In this document: positions 39,262-51,515 of the stretch, in pieces | Layout of the letters: each line of letters begins with the position of its first letter | Numbering within the stretch: the first letter of the stretch is position 1 | DNA from: Plecoglossus altivelis | Lineage: Eukaryota; Chordata; Actinopteri; Osmeriformes; Plecoglossidae | Assembly: GCA_036571765.1 (NCBI GenBank) | Contig: BROE01000013.1 | Location: 4,244,912 to 4,308,911, forward strand | DNA length: 64,000 nt | Reading direction: 5' to 3' | Notes under the pieces: generated by a model | Told to the model about the DNA's origin: nothing | The model's database searches: none | What the model saw: only the letters and a program-made list of their open reading frames with translations | Made by a program: the position numbers and the translations under genes

Positions 39262-42200
39262 ATGTACTTGATATCATTTATTTTGGCTAGTCTGGCCATA
39301 CCGTTTGTTCTGACAAAAATATGTCCTTATTTTTGGAAAGACGTCCTTTATGTTAAAGACTTGTTGCGGATACTGGTCAAGTTTGTTTCACGTCGCAGAA
39401 GAAAACCTTTATTTTTGGTTTTGGATCGTTTTTTAGAACAAACTGCTTCACATCCAGACAGACCTTTCATTGTGTTTGAAAATAAAACATACTCTTACCG
39501 GGACACAGACAAAAAGAGCAACAAAGTTGCCAACGCGTTAAAGGCTCATTCCCAACTTAAACCGGGGGATACAGTTGCACTGTTTATGGGGAACGAACCC
39601 GCGTTTATATTTACCTATCTCGCCCTATCCAAACTTGCGTGTCCTGTCGCACTTCTAAATCCTAATATTCGTTCTAGATCTTTGCTTCACTGTTTCAGCT
39701 GCTGCAGTTCAAAGGTGTTGATTGCAGCCGCAGGTATGTATACACACGCCCATTGAACGATCTCCCTTTCAAAAAGGGGCAATAGATAAGTGAAGTAAAT
39801 TACGCAACTACTTTTGGGGATATATCGGTAGATTCTATGGATGTAAGAACAAACAAGATTTGACGGCAAGATTTAGCGCGTTTGATTATTCGCTTGATTT
39901 GTACTGAGACAGTGAAGTACAGACACATGCGACGTCACTTAAATATGCGTGCCTACTTGTACGAACAACGAGCTTCTTATTAAGGGTGTAACCAATGCAT
40001 TTTGTAAGATAAATTTCAATCTAACTTTGACGACATGACTGTGGCTATGATTTTGGTCAGAGCAGCTACATAGCAATCTCAAATATTGAACCTAAACGTG
40101 GTAGGCTATGTCAATGTCAACAAATGCTTTTGAGCTGATGTGTGTGTGTGTGTCTGTTGTCTGTTAGAACTGAAGGAAGCTGTGGAGGACATCCTTCCCT
40201 CCCTGAGAGAGCAGGCCGTGTGTGTCTACCTGATGGTGAAGGAGTGCGACCTAGCTGGAGTCCAGAGCTTGTCTGACAAGGTGGATGTGGCCTCAGACGC
40301 TTCCCTTCCACAGTCACTGAGATCAGACATCACCTTTAAGAGCCCTGCAGTCTACATCTACACTTCTGGGACCACAGGTATGAGAATGACAGAAGAGGTC
40401 TATGCTGAGCTGTCTTTATAGCTTCATCATCCTCACCCTACTCTTACCCCTCTCCCCTCTCTTGTCTCTCCTCTCTCTGTGCCTCTCTCACTCTCGCTCC
40501 CTCTGTCTCCTTGTCTCTCTTTTTCTTTCTTTTCTCTCCCTCTTCTCTCTCTTGCTCCCTCTTGCTCTTTCTCTCTCTCTCTCTCTGTCTCTCTCTCTCG
40601 CTCTCTTCCTGTCTCTCTCCATGTCGCTCTATCTCATTGTGGTGTCGCAGGTCTTCCTAAAGCTGCGGTGGTGAACCAGACCCGCCTCTTGGCAGCTCTA
40701 GCTGTCCTGGCAGCCAATGGCGTCACCGCGAAGGATGTCATTTACCTCAACCTCCCCCTCTACCACACGGCCGGATTTGTAATCGGTTTCATCGGTTCCA
40801 TTGAGACAGGTGGGCAGTTTAGCTTCCACGCAGGGGAGAGGGTTCGTGGTTCAGGTGCAGGCAGTGGGTAAGGCGTCTCTGGGTGACATGAGTCTTGGTT
40901 ATCTTCACTAGGTTGCTGTACTCTGTCAAAGCCTCCTTTGAGAGTTTGGGCCTTACTTTTCAGCGTATTCATTGAGTTTCATCGCCCGCTAAAGCCTCAG
41001 ATTCTGATTATGTGCGTAAGCGTGTAACTCCATCCTAGGTGGTATTATTGCAGGCCTGCTGTCTGAGCTTAGCTGGTTTCTTAGTCACACAATGTAATAG
41101 CTATACAATAGCTACAACCAAACCCAAGTCTTACTGTATCTACTGCCCTCCAGCCTTGCACCATCCGCCCCCCACCCCTGTCCTTCAATACTTGCCCTCC
41201 CCACCCTCACCCGGCCAGCTCCCCAGCCGTTGTCATCTTATTACCCCCCCCCAACTCAAGCCTTGCAGAATCCCCCCACCCACCCACCCTCCCTCCTTTC
41301 CACTCCTGCATTATCTGCTTAACAAATACCCCCTTCCCCCTCCTAGCTGGGAGAATGAATGAATGAGCTTGTTGTGAATGTAATCTGAATGTAAACCAGT
41401 AATCTGAACAGGTTCTTCACAGTTCTGTGAGCTTGAGAGGGATTTCTCCAAGTGGGTTAAAGTTCACGAAATACATTCTGCTCTCAGGGATATGAAACAC
41501 GGCAATAAAAACAAACCAGATTTAAAAACAAACCAAATTGCTTGGCTCGTTGCCCTGAGTAACAGGGTCTCGTCACAGTTACATGTTGGGAGGGCATGGG
41601 GGGGGGGGGGGGGTATTTAACAGCACACCGTGGACAGGAGCCATATGTGGATAGTGAGCCCTCCTTGAGTAAGATTCTGTTTCTACTTGGGTAGATTTTC
41701 AGCCTTATAGTTTCCAATCCAACTAATCACGAACCTTAAATGTTTTTCATTCATCTATAAACTTCATTATATTTCCCCCACTCACACAACATCTTGTCAA
41801 TTCCAGGCTCTGCTATCGTACTACGGAGGAAATTCTCTGCTTCTCAGTTCTGGGAGGAATGCAGGAAACACAACGTGACAGTCATCCAGTACATAGGAGA
41901 AGTGTTGCGTTACCTCTGCAACACACCTAGAGTAAGCATCCTCTGTACCGTTCATATGGGACTTGCCAAGTCACTGACAGTGTTCACACCCAATGCACAC
42001 CCACACGCAGGTTGTAGAAGATTCCTAGATTCCCCTCTGCAGCCACAACTTGACTGCAGAGGGAGATTCTAAGGGACTCTCCCAAGGGGTAGGTTTGGTG
42101 TCAGCATCGGTGGGGACATCCTCTTCATCCTTTCACCCTTTTACTTAGCAGCACAAAGGAGTTGGCTAAAATGTTGGCAGAGTCAATTTTGCCATCTTTA

Positions 42201-45200
42201 AATATTGGTGGGGACTAGTACCTGGCATCCCCCACTAACCCAAACCCTACGCCCGGGGACTCCCTGCGAATTCATTGAACTGTCTCAGGTCTCCATCATG
42301 GCTGTTAGAACAAGGCGATCAAACTGCATTGTGGGTAAGTCATGACAGCAAAAGGGGTCATGGCTGAAGTAACCCCGATGATGTCGTGCCCAGCCTATGA
42401 CACCTGTAATACATGCGAGCTTAAGCACACAACTATTCTTCAGCCAGAACAGACATGTGACCTTCCTGTAGCAAGTGGCCCAAGTGTGTCTTCATGCTGC
42501 GCAGGACAGCTGCCGAACCCTCAGCGTGAACAGCTTGTTCTAAGGGAGACTTTTAAGCACTTCCAAATGAGTCCAGTCAGCACTACAGCACAGCTGGCAC
42601 TCTGAAATAGTTCCGATCATTACGAGACCCGCCGGATGAGGTTACCTTTATCGACATCCAAACTCGCACTTAATATACTTGTACTGGCGATTTAAAAGAT
42701 GTGTGAGATATTTGACGTGGCTGAAGTTGGTTTGATAGGTCTTCATCATTTTCATTAGAACGATCTCTGTTTTGTTTTTTATGTATCAGGGAGTGGTTGT
42801 GAGTAGCCTTAACATGCTTTCTATGGCCATTGAAACGCTATCTCCATCCCAGGGGTCAGGTCTCAGTCAGCCATGTGACTGGCTGCCTCACTGAGTTTAT
42901 CTGGCCTACGTCTGCTACGACACTAGGAATAGCCAGTGGCCTTTACTTAAAAATACCACACGAACTGGCGATGAAACCGTATCTTTTTCTAGGATTGAAT
43001 TTAAACGGTGATGTTTTCGAACGTTCAAATGGAAATTAAATCAACAATTGGGCGATTGGTCTCAAACTATATACCGTGCAATGTATATTATATATAGTAA
43101 AAGCAGCACAAAATACTTTTTCTTTTGAACTTTTAATTTCTGTTTTCATCGATTATCACATTATTAGGTGGTAGTGTATTTGTAATCGCAGTAATAAATA
43201 AATCACGCTTACAATGACATGATAGTTATACTATACTGCGATGACATTCTGTGCTTGTGGCCTTACAGAGAGACGACGACAGAGACCACAAGGTGAGACT
43301 GGCCATCGGTAACGGCGTGCGGACGGACGTCTGGCGAGAGTTTCTGGATCGATTCGGGAATATCGAGATGCGAGAGTTCTACGCCTCCACGGAAGGAAAC
43401 GTAGGCTTCGTTAACTACGTGGGGAAGATAGGAGCTGTTGGACGAGTGAACTTCATTCACAGGGTCAGAACAAACTGTGTTTTTTTACATTTGTAATCCA
43501 TGTTCTTCTTCGTCAGACCATTTGTCTGATTGGGGGTTTCCTCCCTGTATCGTCATGTAGAAGCTGTTCCCGTACACCCTGATTAAATACGACACTGAAC
43601 AAGACGAGCCAGTGAGAGACTACCGAGGCCTGTGTATAGAAGCACCCAAAGGTCAGATCTTCAAGTCAGGTCTTCAGAACGTCCCACATGATATTTCGCA
43701 TTGCAGAGGATGTTGAAATATGATGCATCTGATCAACGTGTCCTACAGGTGAAACCGGCCTGCTGGTGTCCAAGATCACGGACATCGCTCCCTTTGTCGG
43801 CTACGCTAAGAACAAACAGCAGACAGAGAAGAAGAAGTTGAGGGATGTTTTGAGGAAAGGAGATCTGTACTTCAACAGCGGGGACCTGCTCAAAATCGAC
43901 AAGGACAATTTTATCTACTTCCAGGACCGAGTTGGAGACACATTTAGGTGAATGTCTCCAGGGTCAGAGACTGTTAAGGTTGTTTGTCCCTCAACTGCAG
44001 GGCTTTTTGATTCGATGGCAATTCACAGCTGACAGAGTTTGTTAAGTTAACAAAGCTCTCAGTGATTGGCTGAACTTCTCCTCATATACATTCAGACTGG
44101 ATGCGAATGTAGGGGTGTCACATATGAAAGACAGATTTTTTCAGACATACAAATTCAAATTGGACCATCACCAGCTTAGTCAGTGGCTGCAGGAGACTGA
44201 ATGTGAGGCCTTTGCAAGACAATTGAACTTGTAAACATATTCAAGTCTCCTGCATGCAAAAAAGTGAAACCTGAAAAGTGTCAATAGTACAAGACTGAAA
44301 ACGATATTACCACTTGATGCATAAAATAGGAAAAGCACATCAGAATTGACATTAAAAGCTGTTTAGAACTGAAACAATGAGAAGAAAGTCTCCCTTGGTT
44401 TACCGTCCTCTTCAACTATTGAGACCACCCCTCAGGTGCTGTGTGCTAGATGTGATTGTCATTTAACACAGCAGTCCCTTGCAAATGAACGACTGTCCCA
44501 GACGAATGTCTGGGCGACCTGTGACAAAAGACATTTGAATATTCAGGTCCCTGCCAGTAGAGCCTTACACGACTTTCAATTGACTCAGTAGTTATTGTGT
44601 CTTGTTGAAATGTTCCATGATTTGTAGCCTTGCCACATATGAGCTCTGCGTGTTCTCAGGTGGAAAGGAGAGAACGTAGCAACGACCGAAGTCGCAGATA
44701 TTCTCACCATGGTTGAGTTTGTCGGAGAGGCCAATGTCTATGGGATTGAAGTACCAGGTGAGGGGCTTTCGGGTTGAGTTTTCACCCATGTTTATCCAAG
44801 CGATTCGGCCTGTCTGACAAACGGAACATTTTCTTTCTGTTTTCCAAGGTCACGAAGGAAGAATAGGAATGGCTGCCATCACAGTGAAAAACAACACTCA
44901 GTTCGACGGTGGGAGATTGTTCAATCACGTCTCAAGCTACCTCCCATCTTACGCACGCCCACGATTCATCAGGATTCAGGTGAAAGAAGCATTGAGCGGA
45001 CTCAGCGTAAAGAAACGCATATCTTCAAACAATTCCAATCTAAGCAACTTGTAATTGGCTTCACCAGTTAAACAAATACGTGTGTGTTTCCGTCCTCCAG
45101 AATGCAGTGGAGGTAACAGGTACCTTTAAGCAGATGAAGCTGAGGTTGGTGAAGGAAGGCTTCGACCCAGATGCCGTTCAGGATCCTCTGCTTGTCCTGG

Positions 45201-45277
45201 AGGAGAGAGAGAGCAGCTACGTTCCTCTGACCACCCCGCTCTACCATGACATAGTGTCAGGCAAGTTCAAGCTGTGA
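39262..45277 (+). CDS. slc27a2: Very-long-chain acyl-CoA synthetase / FATP2-like, copy 1 (10 exons)
   Basis: ATP-dependent activation of long and very long-chain fatty acids (and, in FATP2, bile-acid precursors) to CoA esters at ER and peroxisomal membranes, coupled to fatty-acid uptake. Exons: 39262-39733, 40168-40377, 40651-40809, 41807-41931, 43269-43463, 43561-43651, 43749-43947, 44660-44757, 44849-44979, 45101-45277. All GT-AG with matching phases; 618 residues (human 620). A hydrophobic N-terminal segment (MYLISFILASLAIPFVLT) is followed by MGNEPAF, the AMP-binding P-loop YIYTSGTTG (spanning exons 2/3), A5 motif FYASTEGNVGF, the FNSGDL/DRVGDTFRWKGENVATTEV FATP signature, and LPSYARPRFIRI. 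Every key motif is intact. First of three head-to-tail paralogues. The ATG is chosen because it heads the membrane segment; a two-codon ATG-TAA uORF precedes it. Confidence 0.95.
40436..40640. repeat. CT-rich tract in slc27a2 copy 1 intron 2
   Basis: Imperfect CTCT-rich sequence ending about 10 bp before the exon at 40651; it extends the polypyrimidine tract of that acceptor. Confidence 0.8.
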
Positions 45278-46421
45278 CACGCCTGTCCAGGAAGCTCTCC
45301 TCTGGGACCACAAGGCTCCTTTGGGTCCAGACAGCGGGTTGGTCAAAGTTACTGATTGTGACAAGCTATAGTGTGAATCTGTAGCGTCGCTGGTTTATTG
45401 ACATGATTGTGTGTGGAGCCGTTGGTTACCAGTGCTGTGTTCGGACACAGAGAACCACCAGACCAAGTCCAGAGTGGCTGTTGTTCATGTTTTATACATT
45501 CAATAATATGTTTAGTCAGACTAACACATCTGGTGCCAAAAGGGCCAGTTAAATTGCAGGTTATTAATCTGTCAAACATACTGTATTTCTTATTGTAGAT
45601 CTGATGTTATGCAAGTGATATAGATTATATTCAGCTCAGGGATTAGATCTTTAGACTTACGGTTCAGGTTCTTATCAATCTCTTGTAATTGTAGTGTAAT
45701 TAAAGGAAAGACAGCATTAAATACAAGGAAAGAGAGCATTATTATGTACAGTAGTCTTGACTGAAGTGAATATTTGTGGTATTTTAGTTTTAATTCTAAT
45801 GTAATTTGACTAATCTGTATTTGAATGCATGCATGCATGCATGCAGGAATGTACTCCAGTATTTTCAGGAAAGGCATAGCTAATAATATATTATTAACCG
45901 TCCAACTCATTAGAAAGGTTCTTCAAATTGGAGAACATTTTAGATGATTGACTTGGAACAAAGTAGAAAGGGACCAGTTGAATTAGGATTCAAATGTGTG
46001 TATGATCAATGATGGATGACGATGATGATGAATGATTAAAAGCATTATCCTCACTAAAGGTTTTACATGAAAAAAAACCACTTCTTGTTTGTGTCATTAC
46101 TCAAGTAAATATAGGTTGGGGGCGCTGTAGTCCCACAGTCCAAGGTCCTACAGCTAATTCAAAGCCACAAGGTGGTGACAAATATCAGTGCTTAATCGTC
46201 CAATAGTGAGTAGAACTATTGAGAACACTGGCATGATGACTATGTAAGGTCTCAGGAAGTCAATGATTGCATTATTGCCTGGCACTCTGTCCATCTTGCG
46301 TGTTATTGGCTGCATGGAAGGGGAGGGCAGAGAGCAGGAGTCTGTTCACTACATAAAATACAGTTACACAAGATCTGACACTCTAATTAAAGTTGCAGAA
46401 GCCGATGGTACAGAATTCAAG
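45278..46421. other. Spacer between slc27a2 copies 1 and 2
   Basis: Contains the 3' UTR of copy 1, a short GCAT repeat at about 45826-45844, and the promoter of copy 2. A TATA-like ACATAAAATA at 46351-46360 lies 62-71 bp before the copy 2 start. An ATTAAA at 45699-45704 could serve as the copy 1 poly(A) signal. Confidence 0.5.
46351..46360 (+). promoter_or_regulatory. TATA-like element of slc27a2 copy 2
   Basis: ACATAAAATA about 65 bp upstream of the chosen ATG at 46422. It supports initiation near 46380-46390, which would leave the in-frame upstream ATGs at 46263 and 46314 outside the transcript. Confidence 0.35.
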
Positions 46422-49400
46422 ATGGCCGCACTGCAAATCTTCTTCACTTTCCTCGCAGGGATGGGTATACTGATTGCCTTCCTCTATGTAAAAGTGCCTT
46501 ACTTAGTGCACGACTTCCGCTTTGTTTGCAAAATGCTCGCCATCCGATCCCAGAGGATGAGCTACAGGAAGACCAAACCATTCTACACCTTGTTGGATCG
46601 TTTCCTAGATCTGGTGAAGAGCCAGCCGGGCAAAGCATTCATCCTGTTTGAGGACGAAGTATACACTTACCAGGATGTGGACAAGCAGAGCACCAAGGTA
46701 GCCAGAGTTCTGAAGGAGAGGGGCAGGCTGGAGGAGGGGGATACGGTGGCTCTCTTCCTGGGGAACGAGCCCTGCTTCGTGTGGTTGTGGCTGGGTCTGG
46801 TCAAACTGGGGTGTGCTGCTGCCATGCTTAACGTCCACATCAGGTCCAAGTCTTTGCTGCACTGTTTCACCTGCAGTGGGGCTAAAGTCCTCGTCGCAGC
46901 TGCAGGTAAATAAACAGCAACACGTGGTCAAAGTTATTTGTGTTTCCGTAGAGAAGATTCATTTCAAGAGAAGTTGATGTTTGACAAACCCCCTAAACAG
47001 GGCATGACAGTTCTTGTTTACTTCTCTCCTAACTTCCAGGTATCCATCTTCTTATATTGCTGCCCCAATCTCTCTCATACTAATCTCCTTCTCTCCTTCT
47101 CCTGCCCTTTCCCCCTCTTTTGCTCTCTCTCACTCTCTCTCTCCCTTTCTCTGTTTGTCTGTCTGTCTGTCTCTTCTCTCGCTCTCTCTCTATGTCTGTC
47201 TTGCTCTCTGTCTCTCTCCCCCCTCTCTCTCGCCCTCTCCCTAATCTCTCTCTCTCCCCTCTCTCTCCACCTCTCTCGATCTCTCTCTCTCTCTCTCCTC
47301 CCTCTCTCTCCCCCCACTCTCTCTCCCCTCTCTCTCTCTCTCTCTCTCTCTCTCAGAGTTGCAGGGTGCTGTGGAGGAGGTTCTACCCGTTCTGCAGGAA
47401 CAGGGTGTACGTGTGTTTATCCTCAGCGAGACCTGTGACACTCCGGGTATGGAGAGTCTGTTAGGCTCGATCCGCGAGGCCTCTGACCAGCCTCTGTCAC
47501 CTCAGGTGAGGAGCAAGGTGACCATCAACAGCCCTGTGTTCTACTTCTACACCTCTGGTACCACAGGTACAGTGGCCGTGTCTGCGAATATCACTAATTT
47601 GTATTCCTAACATGACATTTATCAGTAATAAAATAAGTACACTACGAATGCTTAGAAGTCAGCAGGACTCTTGATTGATCAATCATGCTAAAACGGTGAT
47701 AGTCGTTCCTTCCGAATAGCTACAAATGCGGATGGGACGACTGTATTGCATCGCCTGTGGTTAGGGTTGCCCTAACCTTAACCCTAACACCCTCTTCAGT
47801 GTGTCTGCGCGTATGTTCCTCCAAGGTCTCCCTAAGGCGACCATGTCATCTCAAAACAGGGCCTGGGGCCCCGCGTTCTTCCTGTCCATCGCTGGAGTGA
47901 CATCACAGGATGTCCTGTACATCCCTCTTCCTCTCTACCACTCCTCTGGCTTCCAGGTGGGACTGACAGGTGCCATAGAGAGAGGTCAGTACGCAGACGC
48001 GTATGACAGTGTGCACACGTCGTACTGAGGGTTGGTAGGGAGGGAATACACAATAATGAGTTTACTTAATGACATAGGCATGGATGCATGGATAATAGAT
48101 ATGCCTACATTTCCAATTCATGTCCATGCGTAGTTTCCCATAATGTACTCGCCACAAAGTTTTAGTGAGGCGAGTGATACACAAAGATTAAGACACCAAA
48201 ATGAATGATGAAATGGAAACGATCCTGTCTACTTGTAAGCCAAAAGTGAATCACAGTTCATAAATTGACTAATTATTGACACATAACTGAGGTCCAGGAC
48301 CTTGTGTGGTAATAAAACAAGCAGTGAATTCTCGCTCTTTAGCCCTGAGCTTTAACACAGTTAAATGTTATTAGAATTTGTTTACATTTCATAACTGATT
48401 ACATCCTATTTATCTATCAGGCATAACAGTCGTTTTAAGGCGTAAATTCTCTGCTTCGAACTTCTGGAATGACTGTAGGAAGTACAATGTGACAGTCATA
48501 CTGTACATTGGTGAAACCATGCGCTACCTCTGCAACACACCAAAGGTAGAAACATTTCAATCCAGCCTCAATTTTAAAATGACAATGCATTTCTGATCAC
48601 TCCCTCTAAACAGTTACTCCTTGTTTTGTTTTGTTTTAACAGAGGGACAATGACAAACAGCACGTGGTCCAACTAGCCATAGGAAATGGCATCAGAGCAG
48701 ATGTATGGACAGCGTTTGTGAAACGCTTTGGGAACGTCAACATCAGAGAATTCTACGGTGCTAGCGATGGAAACTTCAGTCTGATGAACTATGTGGGGAA
48801 AGTCGGAGCCATTGGTCGAGTGAACTTCATATACAAGGTAACTAGCGAGACATGCAGTGAAACATCCAGTGCAACAACCAGGCCTGCCCTATCCAATAAC
48901 AAACTAAACATTTTTTGAAGTCCCGTGATTGGTTCTCCCCCGCCCCCCCAAAAAAAAGACTGTAAAAAAAGGAAGGTCCAGGGTTTGACACCCCTGTTCT
49001 AGGGCCTCCCTTGAGAACTGCACACACATATGTAGCAGCAGCCAAGCTTGAGGTCTCCATCTTGTTTTCCAGAGGACCTTTCCATATGCACTGCTGAAGT
49101 ACGACACGAAGAGAGAAGAGCCCGTGAGGAACTCTGACGGTCTTTGTGTTGAAGTTCCCACAGGTACGTCTGTGCAAACCAGCTGGATTAGCTGTATGCT
49201 TACGTGTTTGACAGTAGGTCACAGCTGAGTGGTCATGCTGTGACTGGTGGAAGTGTGATACCTCATCACAGTGATACTTCATTACTGTGATACCTCATCA
49301 CTGTGATACATTCATCACAGTGATACTTCATTACTGTGATGCATCACTGTGAAAGCACACCACTGTGTTACTTCATCACTGTGATACATCATCATTGTGA

Positions 49401-51035
49401 TACATAATCACTGTGATACATCATACTGTGATACTTCATTACTGTGATACATCACTGTGATGTTACCTCATCACTGTTACTTCATCACTGTGATACATTC
49501 ATCACTGTTACTTCATCACTGTGATACTTCATCACTTTGATCCTTCATCACTGTGATACTTCATCCATGCTCTCTTAATTATGTTTGTATTCCTATGAAG
49601 GTGAGACTGGGTTGTTGGTGTCAAAGATCACGGACATCGCTCCCTTCGCGGGGTATTCTGGGAACCCCGAGCAGACGGAGAGGAAGAGACTTCGGGATGT
49701 GTTTGAGAGGGGAGACGTGTACTTCAACAGTGGAGACTTGCTGCGGATAGACATGGAGGGGTTCATCTACTTCCAGGACCGAGTAGGGGACACGTTTAGG
49801 TACGTCCCCTCTGGGATGAATGACAGTTATAGTTGTAGTGTTTTTTTGTGTTTGATTTGAAAGATTCAAAAATTTCATGCTGCTCAAATTCAAATGGTGA
49901 AATTCAGATTCTGTTCATATTGCTTCCATAGAAAGTAGCCCTTATGTGTTTTGTTGGTAGATGGAAGGGAGAGAATGTGGCCACCACTGAGGTTTCTGAT
50001 ATCCTCACCATGATGGCCTTTATCCAGGATGCTAATGTGTATGGGGTTACAGTGCCAGGTATGGATCTAGTAGTGTGCTCTCAGATAACACTATGTCAAG
50101 TAATACTTACAATGTTATTACCGAGTCAAAACGAGACTGCAGTGTTTACTTAGTGAATTGTCCCAGGGCACGAGGGGAGGATAGGGATGGCGGCTGTGAC
50201 GCTTCGAGATGGAGCTCAGTTTGACTGCAAGGAGACATTTGTCCACATTGCCAACTATCTGCCAAGCTATGCCCAGCCACGCTTCATCAGGATTCAGGTA
50301 ATGACGACCGCAGCGATCTTAATTTGCACAACATAACGATTAGCGGAGCACACAAACGATAACAACGTAACATGAACACGTTTAAGAAAGACTACATAGC
50401 AATTATTCCCGAAGATTTGGGAAGAGGGGAGAGTCGACAACAGAGAAGTCCAAGAGAAAGCAGATTTAGAATAAATAAATGAAATAAACATGTTTTGAAA
50501 TGTTGAAGTATATAATATATATATATATAATATTTTTAAAGTGTATTGAAAAGCTTCCATGAGCCAAAACATGAAACGCGTCATTTCAAATCTAGGGGCC
50601 ATGCCTTTTCGAATAATGTGTTTATAATCGGAAATTATGAATGTAAGATGTGAGTATTCAGTTGTATGAATGTGTGAATGTTTAATATGTGTATGAGTTT
50701 CATGTTTTTGTGTGAGGGCAGTGAACTATTTCCTAATCGGTTACTCTTACTTTCGTACTTTAAATAGTTACTGCTGCGTAATAGTTGGATACAAACGTTG
50801 GCGATTCTGTTTTGCATCGGAGCGTTTTAAATTTTTCGCTTTTGTTTTTCATTTTCAGAAAACAATTGAACTAACGGGGACATTCAAGCAAATCAAAGCA
50901 AAGTTAGTAGAAGAGGGTTTTGATCCTGCGAAAATCCAAGATCCTCTTTTCTTTCTGGATGAGAGACTTAAGAGTTACATTCCCCTTACTCAAGACCTCT
51001 GCGAGTCTATCTTATCTGGCTGTGTCAAGTTGTAA
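46422..51035 (+). CDS. slc27a2: Very-long-chain acyl-CoA synthetase / FATP2-like, copy 2 (10 exons, altered A5 motif)
   Basis: Second tandem FATP2-type acyl-CoA synthetase. Exons: 46422-46905, 47357-47566, 47826-47984, 48421-48545, 48643-48837, 49073-49163, 49601-49799, 49961-50058, 50167-50297, 50859-51035. Internal exon lengths equal those of copy 1 exactly; 622 residues. It begins MAALQIFFTFLAGMGILIAF (membrane segment) and contains LGNEPCF, FYFYTSGTTG, LPKAT, DRVGDTFRWKGENVATTEV and the C-terminus CVKL. Odd residues: the A5 motif reads YGASDGN where copies 1 and 3 have STEGN and ATEGN, so the usual Thr-Glu is Ser-Asp; VILYIGE replaces VIQYIGE; YAQPRF replaces YARPRF. No stop or frameshift, so it looks expressed but biochemically divergent. 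The frame is open upstream to ATGs at 46263 and 46314; I prefer 46422 from the membrane segment and the TATA-like element. Confidence 0.93.
47100..47356. repeat. CT-rich tract abutting exon 2 of slc27a2 copy 2
   Basis: Long CTCTCT-rich stretch that runs directly into the acceptor at 47356, in place of an ordinary polypyrimidine tract. A matching tract sits at the same place in copy 3. Confidence 0.85.
49253..49566. repeat. ATCACTGTGATAC-type minisatellite in intron 6 of copy 2
   Basis: About 20 imperfect copies of a 13-15 bp unit TCATCACTGTGATAC; some copies carry the reverse-complementary core ATCACAGTGAT, so the array can form hairpins. It ends about 35 bp before the exon at 49601. Confidence 0.85.
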
Positions 51036-51515
51036 AATATGTAAATGACAGCGGCTGTTCGTTCAGAGGCGAAAACAGCTTTAAGCTTTCATATCAGTTA
51101 AAAATATGAATTTTACCTTTAGACCTACTTTTATTTTGATTGGGTGTCTGAATGATCCCATTTTAAACGTAGGTACTTCTTCAGACAACACTTTTTCCAC
51201 ACACAAACAATCAGCTGACGCCCAAAAAATGTCAGAATAAAATGGTTTTGCAAGAATTTGTACATTTGGTAAATTTCTTGAAAAGTTACATAAGCGAAAG
51301 GTTAGTAGCAGAGAACTTCGAATCGATGGGCGTTCAAATGAAGACATACCACGTGCGACGAAGAGAACACTTTTCCAAGAGAACAGATTGGCTGGACGAC
51401 TGACAACACCCTCTATGTACAAAGGTTCTCATAGAAATCTCTTTCTAATCTCTGTTTTACAAAAAAAGCCGACAGACGAGCATTGCTTTTACGGCAACTT
51501 GCGTTCAAATTCAAA
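51036..51515. other. 480-bp spacer between slc27a2 copies 2 and 3
   Basis: From the copy 2 stop to the copy 3 start. It contains AATAAA at 51236-51241 (probable copy 2 poly(A) signal) and a CACGTG E-box at 51350-51355, leaving under 280 bp for the copy 3 promoter and 5' UTR. Confidence 0.6.
51236..51241 (+). terminator. Poly(A) signal of slc27a2 copy 2
   Basis: AATAAA 201 bp after the stop codon of copy 2, the first canonical hexamer downstream. Confidence 0.5.

Noticed and set aside
46263..46421. 53-codon in-frame N-terminal extension of slc27a2 copy 2
   Set aside because: The family begins at the membrane segment found at 46422, the other copies have no such extension, and a TATA-like element sits inside it.
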